Position numbers and translations under genes: made by a program. Below, piece after piece: positions 18,546 to 29,161 of a stretch of 64,000 bases of DNA (positions are counted from its first letter, which is position 1; the number at the start of each line of letters is the position of its first letter). The notes beneath the pieces are model-generated. The model saw only the letters and a list, made by a program, of their open reading frames with translations. It made no database searches and was not told the DNA's origin. Source of the DNA: Amycolatopsis sp. EV170708-02-1 (GTDB taxonomy: Bacteria; Actinomycetota; Actinomycetes; Mycobacteriales; Pseudonocardiaceae); contig NZ_CP092497.1 of assembly GCF_022479115.1 (NCBI RefSeq), forward strand, positions 8,494,001-8,558,000, written 5' to 3'.

Positions 18546-19208
18546 TCAGCCCTGAACGAACTTCGCCGCCAGGCCCTCTCCCACGGAAGTCGCCTTCCCG
18601 TGGTTCTCGATGGGCGAGACCTTCGAGTTCTTGAAGCAGATGTACGTGACGCCCGAGTCGACGCCGCCGTTCTTCGGGTCCGGGTTGATGCCCAGCGCCT
18701 TCGCGGTCGCGTAGGACGCCTCGCCGATGATGTCCTTCGGTCCGGTGTCGCCGATGACGGTGTACAGCACCTTGTTGTTGTAGATCACCGCGCACGAGCC
18801 GGCGCCCTTGAGGCCGGCCTTCTCGAAGTTCCACGTGCTGCTGATGCTCGGCACGACGATGTAGGGCGTCTCGTCGGCGACCAATGCCTTGCCGTCCGAG
18901 CGCGGGTACGCGGTGCCGTCCTGGAACCACGGGTCGGTGTTCTTGTTGCACCGCGCGGTCGGCTGCCCGTCGCAGTCGACGTCCATGTCGGCCTTCCAGA
19001 ACACGGCGCTTCCCGCGTCGCAGACCGCGATGGTCCGGCCGGTCTCCTCGTCGGTCTTGTACTTGCCGTTCGAGACCTGTTTGCAGCTGGTGGTCTTCGC
19101 GAGCAGCTGCTGCGCGGTCGGGCCCGCCTGTACCGAAGCCGCGGCGGTCGCCGCAGGGGCCAGTCCGGCGGCCACCACCATCGCCGAGAACAGGAGCAGT
19201 TTCCGCAT
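18546..19208 (-). CDS. Secreted glycoside hydrolase family 75 chitosanase
   Basis: This 220-residue protein begins with a signal peptide (MRKLLLFSAMVVAAGLAPAATA). The mature part contains FWKADMDVDCDG, a signature of the GH75 fungal-type chitosanases, with the Asp residues expected for catalysis and metal or substrate contacts. It also has SCAVIYNNKVLYTVIGDTGP, also conserved in the family. The enzyme would cut glucosamine-rich chitosan outside the cell. The ATG at 19208 has AAGGGG at a suitable distance, and a short palindrome lies just upstream. GTG at 19217 is an alternative start. Confidence 0.87.
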   Translation of the reverse strand: MRKLLLFSAMVVAAGLAPAATAAASVQAGPTAQQLLAKTTSCKQVSNGKYKTDEETGRTIAVCDAGSAVFWKADMDVDCDGQPTARCNKNTDPWFQDGTAYPRSDGKALVADETPYIVVPSISSTWNFEKAGLKGAGSCAVIYNNKVLYTVIGDTGPKDIIGEASYATAKALGINPDPKNGGVDSGVTYICFKNSKVSPIENHGKATSVGEGLAAKFVQG

Positions 19209-19227
19209 ACCGAGCACCCCTTAGTTA

Positions 19228-19242
19228 ATAAAGCTTCTTTAT
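19228..19242. promoter_or_regulatory. Short palindrome upstream of the chitosanase gene (possible operator)
   Basis: ATAAAG-CTT-CTTTAT forms perfect 6-bp arms about 20 bp upstream of the chitosanase start, in a locally AT-rich patch. A repressor site or part of the promoter are both possible; no regulator is encoded next to it. Confidence 0.35.
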
Positions 19243-19314
19243 CGAGGGTGCTCAGAATGCCTTCGCCGCGGTTTCAGCTCAAGGGTTATTTTCCCACCAC
19301 ACAAAGAAAACCGG

Positions 19315-19971
19315 TCAAAAGCGGGCAAGCCTGGCGACCCGCGCCATCACCCGTCCCGCTCGACGGTACAGGCCCTCCCGCTCACCGAGCACGCCGTCGA
19401 GCCACTCCTGGTCGACATCGTGCCGGACCTCGATGCGCGGCCGCAGCCAGCCGTCACGCGACGCCGCGCCACCTTCGGTCGTGTAGACCCTGGTCGCCCC
19501 GGAACGCCGGAGCCTGCTGAGCACCCGCCGGTCGTAGGCGCCGAACGGCGGCGCGTACGCGCGCACGGGCTTCCCGCTCAACTCCGCGAGCAGCTTCGGC
19601 GCGATTTCGAGTTCGCGCCGGGCGTGCCTGCCGTCGAGCCGCCGCCAGTCGCGGTGCTCCCAGCCGTGCGAACCGATCGACATCCCCGCCTCGACCAGCT
19701 CGCGAAGGCCGTCCGCATCAAGGAAACCCCGCTGCCCGATCCGGCCCGCGAGCGGGAAGAACTCGGCCGTGAGATCGCGCTCCACCAGTCTGGGGAGCGC
19801 GATCTCGACGTCCGAGACGTTGCCGTCGTCGAAGGTGAGCCCGACGTCCTCGCGTCCGGCCACCGAGTCGAGCACCCGCTCGAACTGCTCGACGGTCACC
19901 CATGTTTCGTTTTCGCCTGGATCCAGCGCGCGCACGGGTTTGCCCACGCCGCCAATCGCCAGGATCACCAT
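19315..19971 (-). CDS. Polysaccharide deacetylase family protein (NodB/CE4)
   Basis: This 218-residue CE4-type deacetylase has the metal-binding and catalytic motif LTFDDGN at about residue 47, SHGWEHRD (H-x3-H) at about 100 and RAYAPPFGAYD at about 137. Such enzymes remove N-acetyl groups from chitin-like, peptidoglycan or exopolysaccharide substrates. It lies next to a chitosanase on the same strand, so it could feed it with deacetylated polymer. The ATG at 19971 has GAGG nearby; a start at 20055 adds 28 residues with no family similarity. No signal peptide is visible. Confidence 0.82.
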   Translation of the reverse strand: MVILAIGGVGKPVRALDPGENETWVTVEQFERVLDSVAGREDVGLTFDDGNVSDVEIALPRLVERDLTAEFFPLAGRIGQRGFLDADGLRELVEAGMSIGSHGWEHRDWRRLDGRHARRELEIAPKLLAELSGKPVRAYAPPFGAYDRRVLSRLRRSGATRVYTTEGGAASRDGWLRPRIEVRHDVDQEWLDGVLGEREGLYRRAGRVMARVARLARF

Positions 19972-20062
19972 CCGCGCCTCATTCGGGACCGACTCTGTTT
20001 CCCGATTAATCGCATTGGCGAATGGAGTAGTTACATGATCCCGCAAGGTGTCCACTAATGGA

Positions 20063-20908
20063 TTACTTGCGGATCTCCAGGGTGCAGCACTTCGGGCCGC
20101 CGCCCGCCTTCCGCAGCTCGGAGATGTCCAGGAAGACGACCTCGTAGCCGCGTTCGGTCAGCCGCGCCGCCAATCCGGTCGCCTCGACCGGCAGGACGAC
20201 GTTGCGGCCGTCGGACACCCCGTTCAGGCCGAAGCACTCCGCGTCGGCCCGGTCCGCGATTACCGCGTCGGGGAACATCCGCTCCAGCACCTTCCGCGAC
20301 CCGGCCGAGAAGGCCTCCGGGTAGTAGGCGATCTGGGCGGACGTGGTGTCGGTCGCCTCGGCGAGCACGAACAGCGCGGTGTCGAGGTGGTAGTAGCTCG
20401 GGTCGATCAGCCGCAGCGAGACGACCGGGACACCGAGGACCTCCTGCGCTTCGGCGTGCGCGGCCGGGTCGGTGCGGAAGCCGGTGCCGGCGAGCAGGAC
20501 CTTGCCGGTCCAGGCGAAGTCGCCTTCGGCCTCGTTGATCTTCTCGGGCATGGTGATGTCGCGGTGGCCGTGCTCGACGAACCAGCGGCGGAAGTGCTCG
20601 GCCTCGGCGGTGCGCTGCGGGGCGCGGAACCGCGAGCCGAGCACCCGGCCGTCGACGACGGTGCCGGAGTTCGCGGCGAACACCATGTCGGGCAGGCCGG
20701 GCTGGGCGTCGATCTCCTCGACGGTGTGGCCGAGGCGTCGGTAGGTGTCGCGGAGTTCGGTCCATTGCGCCATCGCGGTGTCGACGCTGACCGGGACCGA
20801 CGGGTCCATCCACGGGTTGATGACGTAGTCCACCGCGAAGTACCGCGGCGGGCACATGAGGTAGCGGCGCGTCGTGGGTACACGGGGCTGCTGCTCCAGT
20901 TCCGGCAT
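20063..20908 (-). CDS. ddaH: Dimethylargininase / amidinotransferase-fold hydrolase
   Basis: This 281-residue protein has the guanidine-modifying alpha/beta propeller fold. MVFAANSGTVVDGRVLGSRF, the EGDFAW segment, the HLDT His and a Cys near the C-terminus in GGPKCCTLE match the Asp-His-Cys chemistry of N(G),N(G)-dimethylarginine dimethylaminohydrolases. It would release citrulline from methylated arginine or use a related arginine or ornithine substrate. It is divergent from an Lrp/AsnC regulator across 74 bp, an arrangement recalled from mycobacteria (Rv2323c-Rv2324). No clear Shine-Dalgarno precedes the ATG, so translation may be leaderless. Confidence 0.85.
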   Translation of the reverse strand: MPELEQQPRVPTTRRYLMCPPRYFAVDYVINPWMDPSVPVSVDTAMAQWTELRDTYRRLGHTVEEIDAQPGLPDMVFAANSGTVVDGRVLGSRFRAPQRTAEAEHFRRWFVEHGHRDITMPEKINEAEGDFAWTGKVLLAGTGFRTDPAAHAEAQEVLGVPVVSLRLIDPSYYHLDTALFVLAEATDTTSAQIAYYPEAFSAGSRKVLERMFPDAVIADRADAECFGLNGVSDGRNVVLPVEATGLAARLTERGYEVVFLDISELRKAGGGPKCCTLEIRK

Positions 20909-20982
20909 ACCCGAAGGGTAAGGGTTACCTAATTCCGCAATCAATCGCTGTTCGCTGCGCATATACCTGCTAAACATTGCGT

Positions 20983-21429
20983 GTGAACACCATCGACCAG
21001 CGAATCGTTTCATGCCTGATGGCCAACGCGAGATCCAGCTACGCCGACATCGGCAAAGTCGTCGGCCTGTCCGCGCCCGCGGTGAAACGCCGGGTCGACC
21101 GGCTGCTGGAGACCGGGGTGCTGCGCGGGTTCACCGCGGTCGTCGACCCCGAGGCGCTGGGCTGGGGCACCGAGGCGTTCGTCGAGATGACCTGCAACGG
21201 CAACATCACCCCGGCCCGGATCCGCGCCCGGCTGGAACCGTTGCCCGAGGTCGTCGCGGCCTACACGGTGTCCGGCGCGGCCGACGCGATCGTCCATCTG
21301 CGCGCTTCGGACATCCATCACCTGGAGACCGCGCTGGAACGGCTGCGCGGGCTGGAGATCGTCGACCGCACGGTGTCCACCGTCGTCCTGTCCAGGCTTC
21401 TCGAGCGCCCGCCGACGCCCGAAGCGTGA
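20983..21429 (+). CDS. Lrp/AsnC family transcriptional regulator
   Basis: This 148-residue regulator has an N-terminal winged helix (IDQRIVSCLMANARSSYADIGKVVGLSAPAVKRRVDRL) and a C-terminal RAM ligand-binding domain. It probably senses an amino acid and controls the divergent dimethylargininase gene. The GTG at 20983 is preferred because Lrp proteins start close to IDQ; a TTG two codons upstream is an alternative. No Shine-Dalgarno is visible, so the mRNA may be leaderless. Confidence 0.88.
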   Translation: MNTIDQRIVSCLMANARSSYADIGKVVGLSAPAVKRRVDRLLETGVLRGFTAVVDPEALGWGTEAFVEMTCNGNITPARIRARLEPLPEVVAAYTVSGAADAIVHLRASDIHHLETALERLRGLEIVDRTVSTVVLSRLLERPPTPEA

Positions 21430-21442
21430 CACCCTCGACCGC

Positions 21443-22195
21443 GTGACCGATCAGATCCACTCCAGCCATGACGGCGGCGTCGCCGTGCTCACCATCGACG
21501 CGCCCGCGACCCGCAACGCACTGACCCTCGACCTGTCCGCGCAGCTGGCCGAGGCCGTCTCGCGCGCCGAAGCCGACGAGAGCGTCCACGCCTTGGTCGT
21601 CACGGGCGCGCCACCGGCGTTCTGCGCGGGCGCCGACCTGGACACGCTCGCCCGCGCCAACGAGGACGGGCTCCGCGCGATCTATGACGGTTTTCTCTCG
21701 GTGGCGCGGTGTTCCCTGCCGACGATCGCCGCAGTCGGCGGGGCCGCCGTGGGCGCCGGACTGAACCTCGCGCTCGCCGCGGACGTCCGCATCGTGGGAC
21801 CGAAGGCGAAGTTCGTGGCCAGATTTCTCGATCTCGGCATCCATCCCGGCGGCGGGATGACGTGGATGATCCAGCGGCTCGTCGGACCACAGAAGGCCGC
21901 GGCGATGACACTCTTCGGCGAGATCGTCGGCGCCGAAGCCGCTGTCGAATGCGGGCTCGCGCTCCGGCTCGTCGAGGGCGATCTGGTCGAGGCCGCCCGT
22001 GAACTGGCGAAACCCGCCGTCGACGCTCCGCGAGACGTCCTTCTGGCGACGAAGCGCACGCTCCGGCACACCGCGGCACTGACCGACCATTCGGCCGCCG
22101 TGGACGCCGAGATCGAGCCTCAGGTGGCGTCACTCACCGCACCCGCCTTCGCCGAGCGGTTGGCCAGGTTGCGGGCTTCACTGTCCAACTGCTGA
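21443..22195 (+). CDS. Enoyl-CoA hydratase/isomerase (crotonase) family protein
   Basis: This 250-residue crotonase-fold protein has the oxyanion-hole segment GAPPAFCAGADLDTL and AAVGGAAVGAGLNLALAADVRI. At the places where hydratases carry their two catalytic glutamates I read ARFLDLGIHPGGG and AMTLFGE, without a Glu at either position by eye. It may be a crotonase with another activity (isomerase, hydrolase or decarboxylase). The GTG start follows the regulator by 13 bp, so it may be co-transcribed with it. The substrate is unknown. Confidence 0.82.
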   Translation: MTDQIHSSHDGGVAVLTIDAPATRNALTLDLSAQLAEAVSRAEADESVHALVVTGAPPAFCAGADLDTLARANEDGLRAIYDGFLSVARCSLPTIAAVGGAAVGAGLNLALAADVRIVGPKAKFVARFLDLGIHPGGGMTWMIQRLVGPQKAAAMTLFGEIVGAEAAVECGLALRLVEGDLVEAARELAKPAVDAPRDVLLATKRTLRHTAALTDHSAAVDAEIEPQVASLTAPAFAERLARLRASLSNC

Positions 22196-22263
22196 TCGGT
22201 CCTCGACCGGACTTGACTACGCTGTAAGGAGATACGGCTCACAATCGAGCCGCATCGCTGACC

Positions 22264-22278
22264 GTTACCATCGGTAAC
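22264..22278. promoter_or_regulatory. Palindrome upstream of korAB (possible operator)
   Basis: GTTACC-ATC-GGTAAC forms perfect 6-bp arms in the 290-bp gap before korA. A GATAAT sequence at 22289-22294 could serve as a -10 element just downstream. No clear -35 is visible, and no regulator is assigned. Confidence 0.35.
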
Positions 22279-22485
22279 AGATAAACCGGATAATCCCCGC
22301 TCAGCGACGAGCTCAGGACACTCGAGAAGTAGGTCAGGCCCGTTTTTACGGCAACCTGGGAAGTGTGCCGAGGACTAACCTCGGGACATGGCACCTGTGA
22401 CCTGGCCGACATCGCCGGGCGAGGCACGCCGATCTCCGGCACGGCCGGGGACGACGCACGTCGGGAGAGAGGGAATCCCTGACCT

Positions 22486-24389
<1,904 letters not shown>

Positions 24390-24393
<4 letters not shown>

Positions 24394-25454
24394 CCGCGAT
24401 CGACCTGGGGATCCCCACCCTCGGCGGCTTGGACCTTGTGCCGACCGAGACCGAACCGCAGAAGGCGAAGGACTACAAGTCGGACCAGGAGGTCCGCTGG
24501 TGTCCCGGCTGCGGTGACTACGTCGTGCTCAACGCCGTGCAGTCGTTCCTGCCGACGCTCGGCCTCAAGCGCGAGAACATCGTGTTCATCTCGGGGATCG
24601 GGTGCTCGTCCCGGTTCCCGTACTACCTGAACACCTACGGCATGCACTCGATCCACGGCCGGGCGCCGTCGATCGCGACCGGGCTCGCGACCGCGCGCCC
24701 CGATCTGTCGGTGTGGGTCGTCACCGGTGACGGCGACGCGCTGTCCATCGGCGGCAACCACCTGATCCACGCGTTGCGGCGCAACGTGAACATCAAGATC
24801 CTGCTGTTCAACAACCGGATCTACGGCCTCACCAAGGGCCAGTACTCGCCGACGTCCGGGCCGGGCATGGTCACCAAGTCCACCCCGATGGGCTCGGTCG
24901 ACACCCCGTTCAACCCGCTTTCGCTGGCGATCGGCGCCGAAGCGTCGTTCGTGGGCCGCGCGCTCGACTCGGACCGCAAGGGCCTGACCGAGGTGCTGGA
25001 AGCCGCCGCGAAGCACCGCGGGTCGGCGCTGGTGGAGATCTACCAGAACTGCCCGATCTTCAACGACGGCGCCTTCGACGTCCTCAAGGACAAGGACGAG
25101 GCCGCGACCCGGCTCATCCCGCTGAAGGCGGGCGAGCCGATCAAGTTCGGGCCGCAGGGCGAATACGGGGTCACGCGGAGCGGCTGGGCCGGCCTGGAGG
25201 TCGGGAAGGTCGCGAACATCGGCGAGGAGAACCTCGTCGTGCACGATCCGGCGCTCGAGGACACGTCGTACGCGTTCGCGCTTTCGCGGATCGGCGACCA
25301 GAACCTGAACCACGTGCCGACCGGCATCCTGCGGCAGGTCGAGCGGCCCACCTACGACGACCAGGCGCGTGCCCAGGTCGCGGAGGCGCAGGCGGCCCGC
25401 AAGCCGGATCTGCAGGGCCTCCTACGAGGCAAAGACACCTGGACCGTCGTGTAG
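24390..25454 (+). CDS. korB: 2-oxoacid:acceptor oxidoreductase subunit beta
   Basis: This 354-residue thiamine-diphosphate subunit of the KorAB complex has RWCPGCGDY near residue 33 and GIGCSSRFPYYLNTYGMHSIHGR, as in 2-oxoacid:ferredoxin oxidoreductases. The ThDP/Mg motif GDGDALSIGGNH runs to NNRIYGLTKGQ. Cysteines at CPGC and GIGC fit cluster binding. The GTG start overlaps the korA stop (GTGA) behind a strong GGAGGGGG site. A strong hairpin follows 10 bp after the stop. Confidence 0.95.
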
Positions 25455-25463
25455 CTGGTCACC

Positions 25464-25520
25464 AGTACATGAAGGCCCCCTTCCTTGCGCCTGGCGCAAG
25501 GAAGGGGGCCTTCATGTACT
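25464..25520. terminator. Very long perfect palindrome, bidirectional terminator after korB
   Basis: Arms at 25464-25491 and 25493-25520 are perfectly complementary over 28 bp around a single T. The site lies between korB and the convergent membrane-protein gene and ends one base before that gene's stop codon. It would form a hairpin in both transcripts. Confidence 0.88.
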
Positions 25521-26831
25521 TCAGGTGAGGGGACGGAAGCCAACCCGCTCCGCGTCGGCGGCGGTGCGGAACCAGACCTCCGCGACCATCTTCGGGAACT
25601 GCTGCGAATCCTCCGTGCAGTACCGCAGAGCGGTCACGCTGGCCTTGACCGCGAAGTCGTCGGCCGGACGGCCACCACCCGGCCGCGGCATCGCCGAACC
25701 GGGACCGAACGGGCCGGGAGGGACGGATTCGGCCACCGGAGCGGACACCTGCCGCGCGGGCGGCGGCTCCGGCGCCGGCATCGCGTCGCCCGGCTGGACG
25801 GCGGGCTCGAACAGTGAACCGCTCTGCCCACCGGACAGCTCCGGCTCACGACGTTCGATCGCCCGCATCGACGGCTGGATCGGCTGCGGCGGCTCGAAAC
25901 CACCGCGGACCGCGCCCCGCGGCGTGCGCTTGGGCAGCACCTGAGTGGCTTCGGCGGGCGTCTCGGGCTCCGAGTCGGGGAGACCGGCCTTCGCTTCTTC
26001 GTCCGACCCGAAGGCGTACGCGGGCGGATCGTGGAGCTCCTCTTCCCGCTCGAACCAGTTGGTCTCGACGGGCGCCTGTTCCGTCTCCACGCGCGACGCG
26101 GGGCTGAACAGCGACACCGGCTCCGGCTGCGTCTCGGCGCCTTCGGGGTCCAGCTGCATCTCCAGGCGGGACCGATACGGCCCTTCGCCCGGCAACGACG
26201 GCTGGGGCTCGGGTTCCGGATCCGGCTCGACGTCCAGCGTCGACGCGGGCTGGAGGTACTCGGTCGCCGCGGCGGCGTACGGGTTCTCCGGCTCGGGCTG
26301 GGGCTCGGGTTCCGGCTCCGGCAAGGCCGCCGGGATGTACTGCGTCCGCTCGGCCGCGGGCTCCGGGTCGGGCTCCGGCTCCAGAACCGTGTCGGCCGCG
26401 GTGCGGTACTCGGCCTCGTACTCTTCTTCGGGTTCGAAGGTCTGCGTCGGGGCCGGGGGCTCCGGCTCCGCGACGACGTCCTCGACGGGCGCCGGCTCCT
26501 CGGCGGGTTCCGTCCACTGCTGGGCGGGCTCCTGCTCGGTGAGCGTCTCGGGATACGCGGGCTTCGGCTCCTCGGCCGCCGCGAACTCCTCGTCCAGATC
26601 GTCGTGCGACGGCTTCGTGAGGTACGCGGTCCCGCCGGCGACGGCCGCGGCACCCGCGCCGAGGCTCACCCCGGCGGGCAGCCGGGACGTCTCGGCGTGC
26701 GCGGTGGCCAGCGAACTTTCCAGCTCACGGATGCGCTTGCGCGCCGGGACCACCAGCACCAGCCAGGTGAGCAGCGCGCCGACGACGAACGCCAGCAGAC
26801 TCCACAGCCAAACCTGTCCGAAAATGGACAT
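25521..26831 (-). CDS. Single-pass membrane protein with acidic Pro/Glu-rich middle and C-terminal sunset-like domain
   Basis: This 436-residue protein has one membrane segment near the N-terminus (residues 8-28, VWLWSLLAFVVGALLTWLVLV). A short coiled-coil-like stretch (ARKRIRELESSLATAHAE) leads into a long disordered middle full of EPEPEP-type motifs. The last 45 residues (DDFAVKASVTALRYCTEDSQQF, then MVAEVWFRTAADAERVGF) resemble the actinobacterial sunset domain, where the hallmark is a Y-H/C-T-x-D-S then A-E-V-W-F. Similar single-pass actinobacterial proteins are uncharacterised. It lies 23 bp after the polyprenyl synthase gene on the same strand. The RBS-like AGGGCAGG is upstream of the ATG. 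Confidence 0.72.
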   Translation of the reverse strand: MSIFGQVWLWSLLAFVVGALLTWLVLVVPARKRIRELESSLATAHAETSRLPAGVSLGAGAAAVAGGTAYLTKPSHDDLDEEFAAAEEPKPAYPETLTEQEPAQQWTEPAEEPAPVEDVVAEPEPPAPTQTFEPEEEYEAEYRTAADTVLEPEPDPEPAAERTQYIPAALPEPEPEPQPEPENPYAAAATEYLQPASTLDVEPDPEPEPQPSLPGEGPYRSRLEMQLDPEGAETQPEPVSLFSPASRVETEQAPVETNWFEREEELHDPPAYAFGSDEEAKAGLPDSEPETPAEATQVLPKRTPRGAVRGGFEPPQPIQPSMRAIERREPELSGGQSGSLFEPAVQPGDAMPAPEPPPARQVSAPVAESVPPGPFGPGSAMPRPGGGRPADDFAVKASVTALRYCTEDSQQFPKMVAEVWFRTAADAERVGFRPLT

Positions 26832-26854
26832 CTAACCTGCCCTTTGTCAATGCG

Positions 26855-27886
26855 TTAATGCGTTCGCGCGACCAGGTAGTCGGCGACCGATTCGCAGGCG
26901 TCCCGGGCAGGCGACGCGGGCAGCGCCGCGAGCTCGGCACGCGCCCGACGAGCGTAGTCGGAAAGAGTTTCGCGTGCTCGTTCGAGTCCGGACGAGGCCC
27001 GCAGCAGGCCAAGGGCCTCGGCGACGAGCTTGTCGTCGGAGATCGGGCCGGACAGCAGCTCGACCAGGCGCGGGTCGGTGGCCGGGTCGGCCAGCGCGTA
27101 CAGCATCGGAAGCGTGCGGACGCCTTCGCGCAGGTCTGTGCCCTGCGCCTTGCCGAGCTCGTCGGAAGCGGACGCGATGTCGATGACGTCGTCGGAGATC
27201 TGGAACGCCGTCCCGATGATGTCGCCGAAGCGGCGGAGCGCGTCGATGTAGTCGTCGGGCGCGCCGGACATCATCCCGCCGAACCGGCCGGAGGTGGCGA
27301 TCAGCGAGCCGGTCTTCTGCGCGATGACCGTGAGGTAGTGCTCGACCGCGTCGTCGCCGTCGGCCGGGCCGACCGTCTCGCGCATCTGACCGGTGACCAG
27401 CTCGCCGAAGGTCTCGGCGATGATGCGGGCCGCGTCGGTGCCGAGGTCGGCGACCAGCCGCGAGGCGTGCGCGAACAGGAAGTCGCCGGTCAGGATGGCG
27501 ATGGTGTTGTCCCAGCGGGCGTTGACGCTCTCCGCGCCGCGGCGCATCGTCGCCTCGTCCATCACGTCGTCGTGGTACAGCGTCGCGAGGTGCACCAGCT
27601 CGACGGCCGCGGCGGCGGTGACCACCTGGTCGCCCTGCTTCGGCCCGAACTGCGAGGCCAGCAGCGTGAACAGCGGACGGAAACGTTTGCCCCCCGCCTC
27701 GACCAGGTGCGAAGCGGCGTCCTCGACGGCCTTGACGTCACTGCGGACGACCTCGCGGAGCAGGGTCTCGACGTCGGCGAGACCGGTCGCGAGGGTGCGC
27801 AGGAGCTGCTCGTCGGCGATCTGGAGCCCCACGGACGCGCGCAGGTCCTCGATGGCACCACCTGGGGCAGGTGAAGACACAGACAC
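26855..27886 (-). CDS. Polyprenyl diphosphate synthase (trans-type; probable menaquinone side chain)
   Basis: This 343-residue enzyme has the first Asp-rich motif LYHDDVMDEATMRRG and the second QISDDVIDIAS, plus GKRFRPL for the substrate phosphate. It extends farnesyl or geranyl diphosphate into a long-chain prenyl chain, probably for menaquinone. Such synthases often lie near the nuo operon in actinobacteria, and nuo genes are at the other end of this window. The GTG at 27886 was chosen for a GGAG five bases upstream; GTG at 27880 is an alternative. The frame is open further upstream, without family similarity. Confidence 0.88.
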   Translation of the reverse strand: MSVSSPAPGGAIEDLRASVGLQIADEQLLRTLATGLADVETLLREVVRSDVKAVEDAASHLVEAGGKRFRPLFTLLASQFGPKQGDQVVTAAAAVELVHLATLYHDDVMDEATMRRGAESVNARWDNTIAILTGDFLFAHASRLVADLGTDAARIIAETFGELVTGQMRETVGPADGDDAVEHYLTVIAQKTGSLIATSGRFGGMMSGAPDDYIDALRRFGDIIGTAFQISDDVIDIASASDELGKAQGTDLREGVRTLPMLYALADPATDPRLVELLSGPISDDKLVAEALGLLRASSGLERARETLSDYARRARAELAALPASPARDACESVADYLVARTH

Positions 27887-28636
27887 GTCGGCTCCGCTCT
27901 CTTTGACACCGTTCGGGGTTGCTCCCAGCGTAGTGGCTACCGGCTGAGGCCTGTTGACGTGCTGTCCTGCGGAAACGGTGACGAAGATGACAGTGCTGGT
28001 CCAAACGAGCCAGCAAGGCGCTCTGAGCATCGTCGTCCATGCGACGGACGCTCCCTCGCTGTGGTCCGGGAGGTAAGGCAGCAGGGCCCTGCCACTCAAC
28101 AGACAGCCAAGCAGAGGGGATCGGCTCAGCGGAACCTGTACGGCTCGTCCGCACCGTGGCGGCGATCGCGAAGGCTCCCGAACCACCCCTCGGCGGTTGA
28201 TGGATAAGACCACGGCGAGTTAGGTCTACTTCCTCCCAGGACCATCCCGATCCGCCTCATGACGAAGGTCTGACCTCCGACTTCGGCGGCCTTGCCAAGG
28301 GCTGGTCGCACGAAACACAGATGCGACGACGTCTCCGTCTGCGACTATCTCACTGATGTCTGCTCCCACGGAGCGTCGCTCGAGGCGGCACGAGAAAGAG
28401 CGCCATCTCGGTGCATCAATCGGACTGGGTGGGATCAAACTCCAGCAAGGAAGCCTGCCGTTCTACGTGAACGGTCCCGAGACACCCCTCGCGCCGAAGC
28501 TCCACCCCTCGGAGCGATCGGTCGGGCGGGAACTTCGACACGCTGTTCGGCGGCCTACTCCGGCGTATCTTGATGTCGTCCACAACGGCAAAAGATCGAC
28601 TACCCTGGGTCCCAATTCGAAGTCGAGACGGTGGGC
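27887..28636. other. 750-bp stretch with no recognisable gene; contains the left island boundary
   Basis: I see no ORF with codon use or similarity suggesting a gene, no tRNA and no clear hairpin array. It holds the promoter side of the polyprenyl synthase gene and, at 28561-28582, the left copy of the flanking direct repeat. Small open frames here look like chance frames. Confidence 0.5.
28561..28582. repeat. Left copy of the island-flanking direct repeat (attL-like)
   Basis: This 22-bp copy matches 48922-48943 in the same orientation with one mismatch (T at 28566 against G at 48927). The shared 16-bp core is ATCTTGATGTCGTCCA. It lies about 55 bp before the first island gene. Confidence 0.55.
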
Positions 28637-29161
28637 ATGGACCTGGTGCTGAGCAAACCAGAACATCAAGGGGCCTTCGGCCAGTCGTTCGTTCATGTCC
28701 TCGCGTCGGCGGCCGGGCTGACCGTCGCGAGAGAAGACATCGACAGCCGAGGTTTCGATCTGACGATCGGCCACAAGGGCAAACTCGGCCGACTCCGTCA
28801 CCCGAACATCGAGGTGCAGGTCAAAAGTTGGTCGAAACGCATCGCTGTCGAGCAACAGGGTTACTGGAAGTACGACCTTCGAGCCCGCCACTACAACGAA
28901 CTCGCTGGCACCGACTTCATGGTCCCCCGATTCCTGATACTGGTGATAGTCCCTGATGACTGGCACGACTATGTGGATCACGCTCCCTCCGCCACCGAAC
29001 TCAGGCATGCCGCTTACTGGATGTCGCTGCGCGACCACCCAAGATCGAATCTCAAACCGGACAGCAAGGTTCGCGTGGACGTCCCGGTTCGGAATCTCCT
29101 CACGGTCGACTCCCTGCACGCGGTGATGAAGTCAGCCGCGACGCTGCCGGTGGGGGCCTGA
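28637..29161 (+). CDS. DUF4365 domain protein (PD-(D/E)XK nuclease-like)
   Basis: This 174-residue protein starts MDLVLSKPEHQGAFGQSFV. It contains DSRGFDLTIGHKG followed by IEVQVKSW, the D and (D/E)-x-K arrangement of the PD-(D/E)XK nuclease fold seen in DUF4365. The family occurs in defence and toxin settings, often as part of multi-gene modules. It is the first gene at the left island edge. Its stop and the next gene's start share one base (TGATG), so they are translationally coupled. GTG at 28631 is an alternative start. Cleavage activity is inferred. Confidence 0.72.
   Translation: MDLVLSKPEHQGAFGQSFVHVLASAAGLTVAREDIDSRGFDLTIGHKGKLGRLRHPNIEVQVKSWSKRIAVEQQGYWKYDLRARHYNELAGTDFMVPRFLILVIVPDDWHDYVDHAPSATELRHAAYWMSLRDHPRSNLKPDSKVRVDVPVRNLLTVDSLHAVMKSAATLPVGA

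Noticed and set aside
27887..28636. Short open frames of 60-90 codons in the gap
   Set aside because: Composition looks like translated non-coding DNA, there are no ribosome sites and no similarity.
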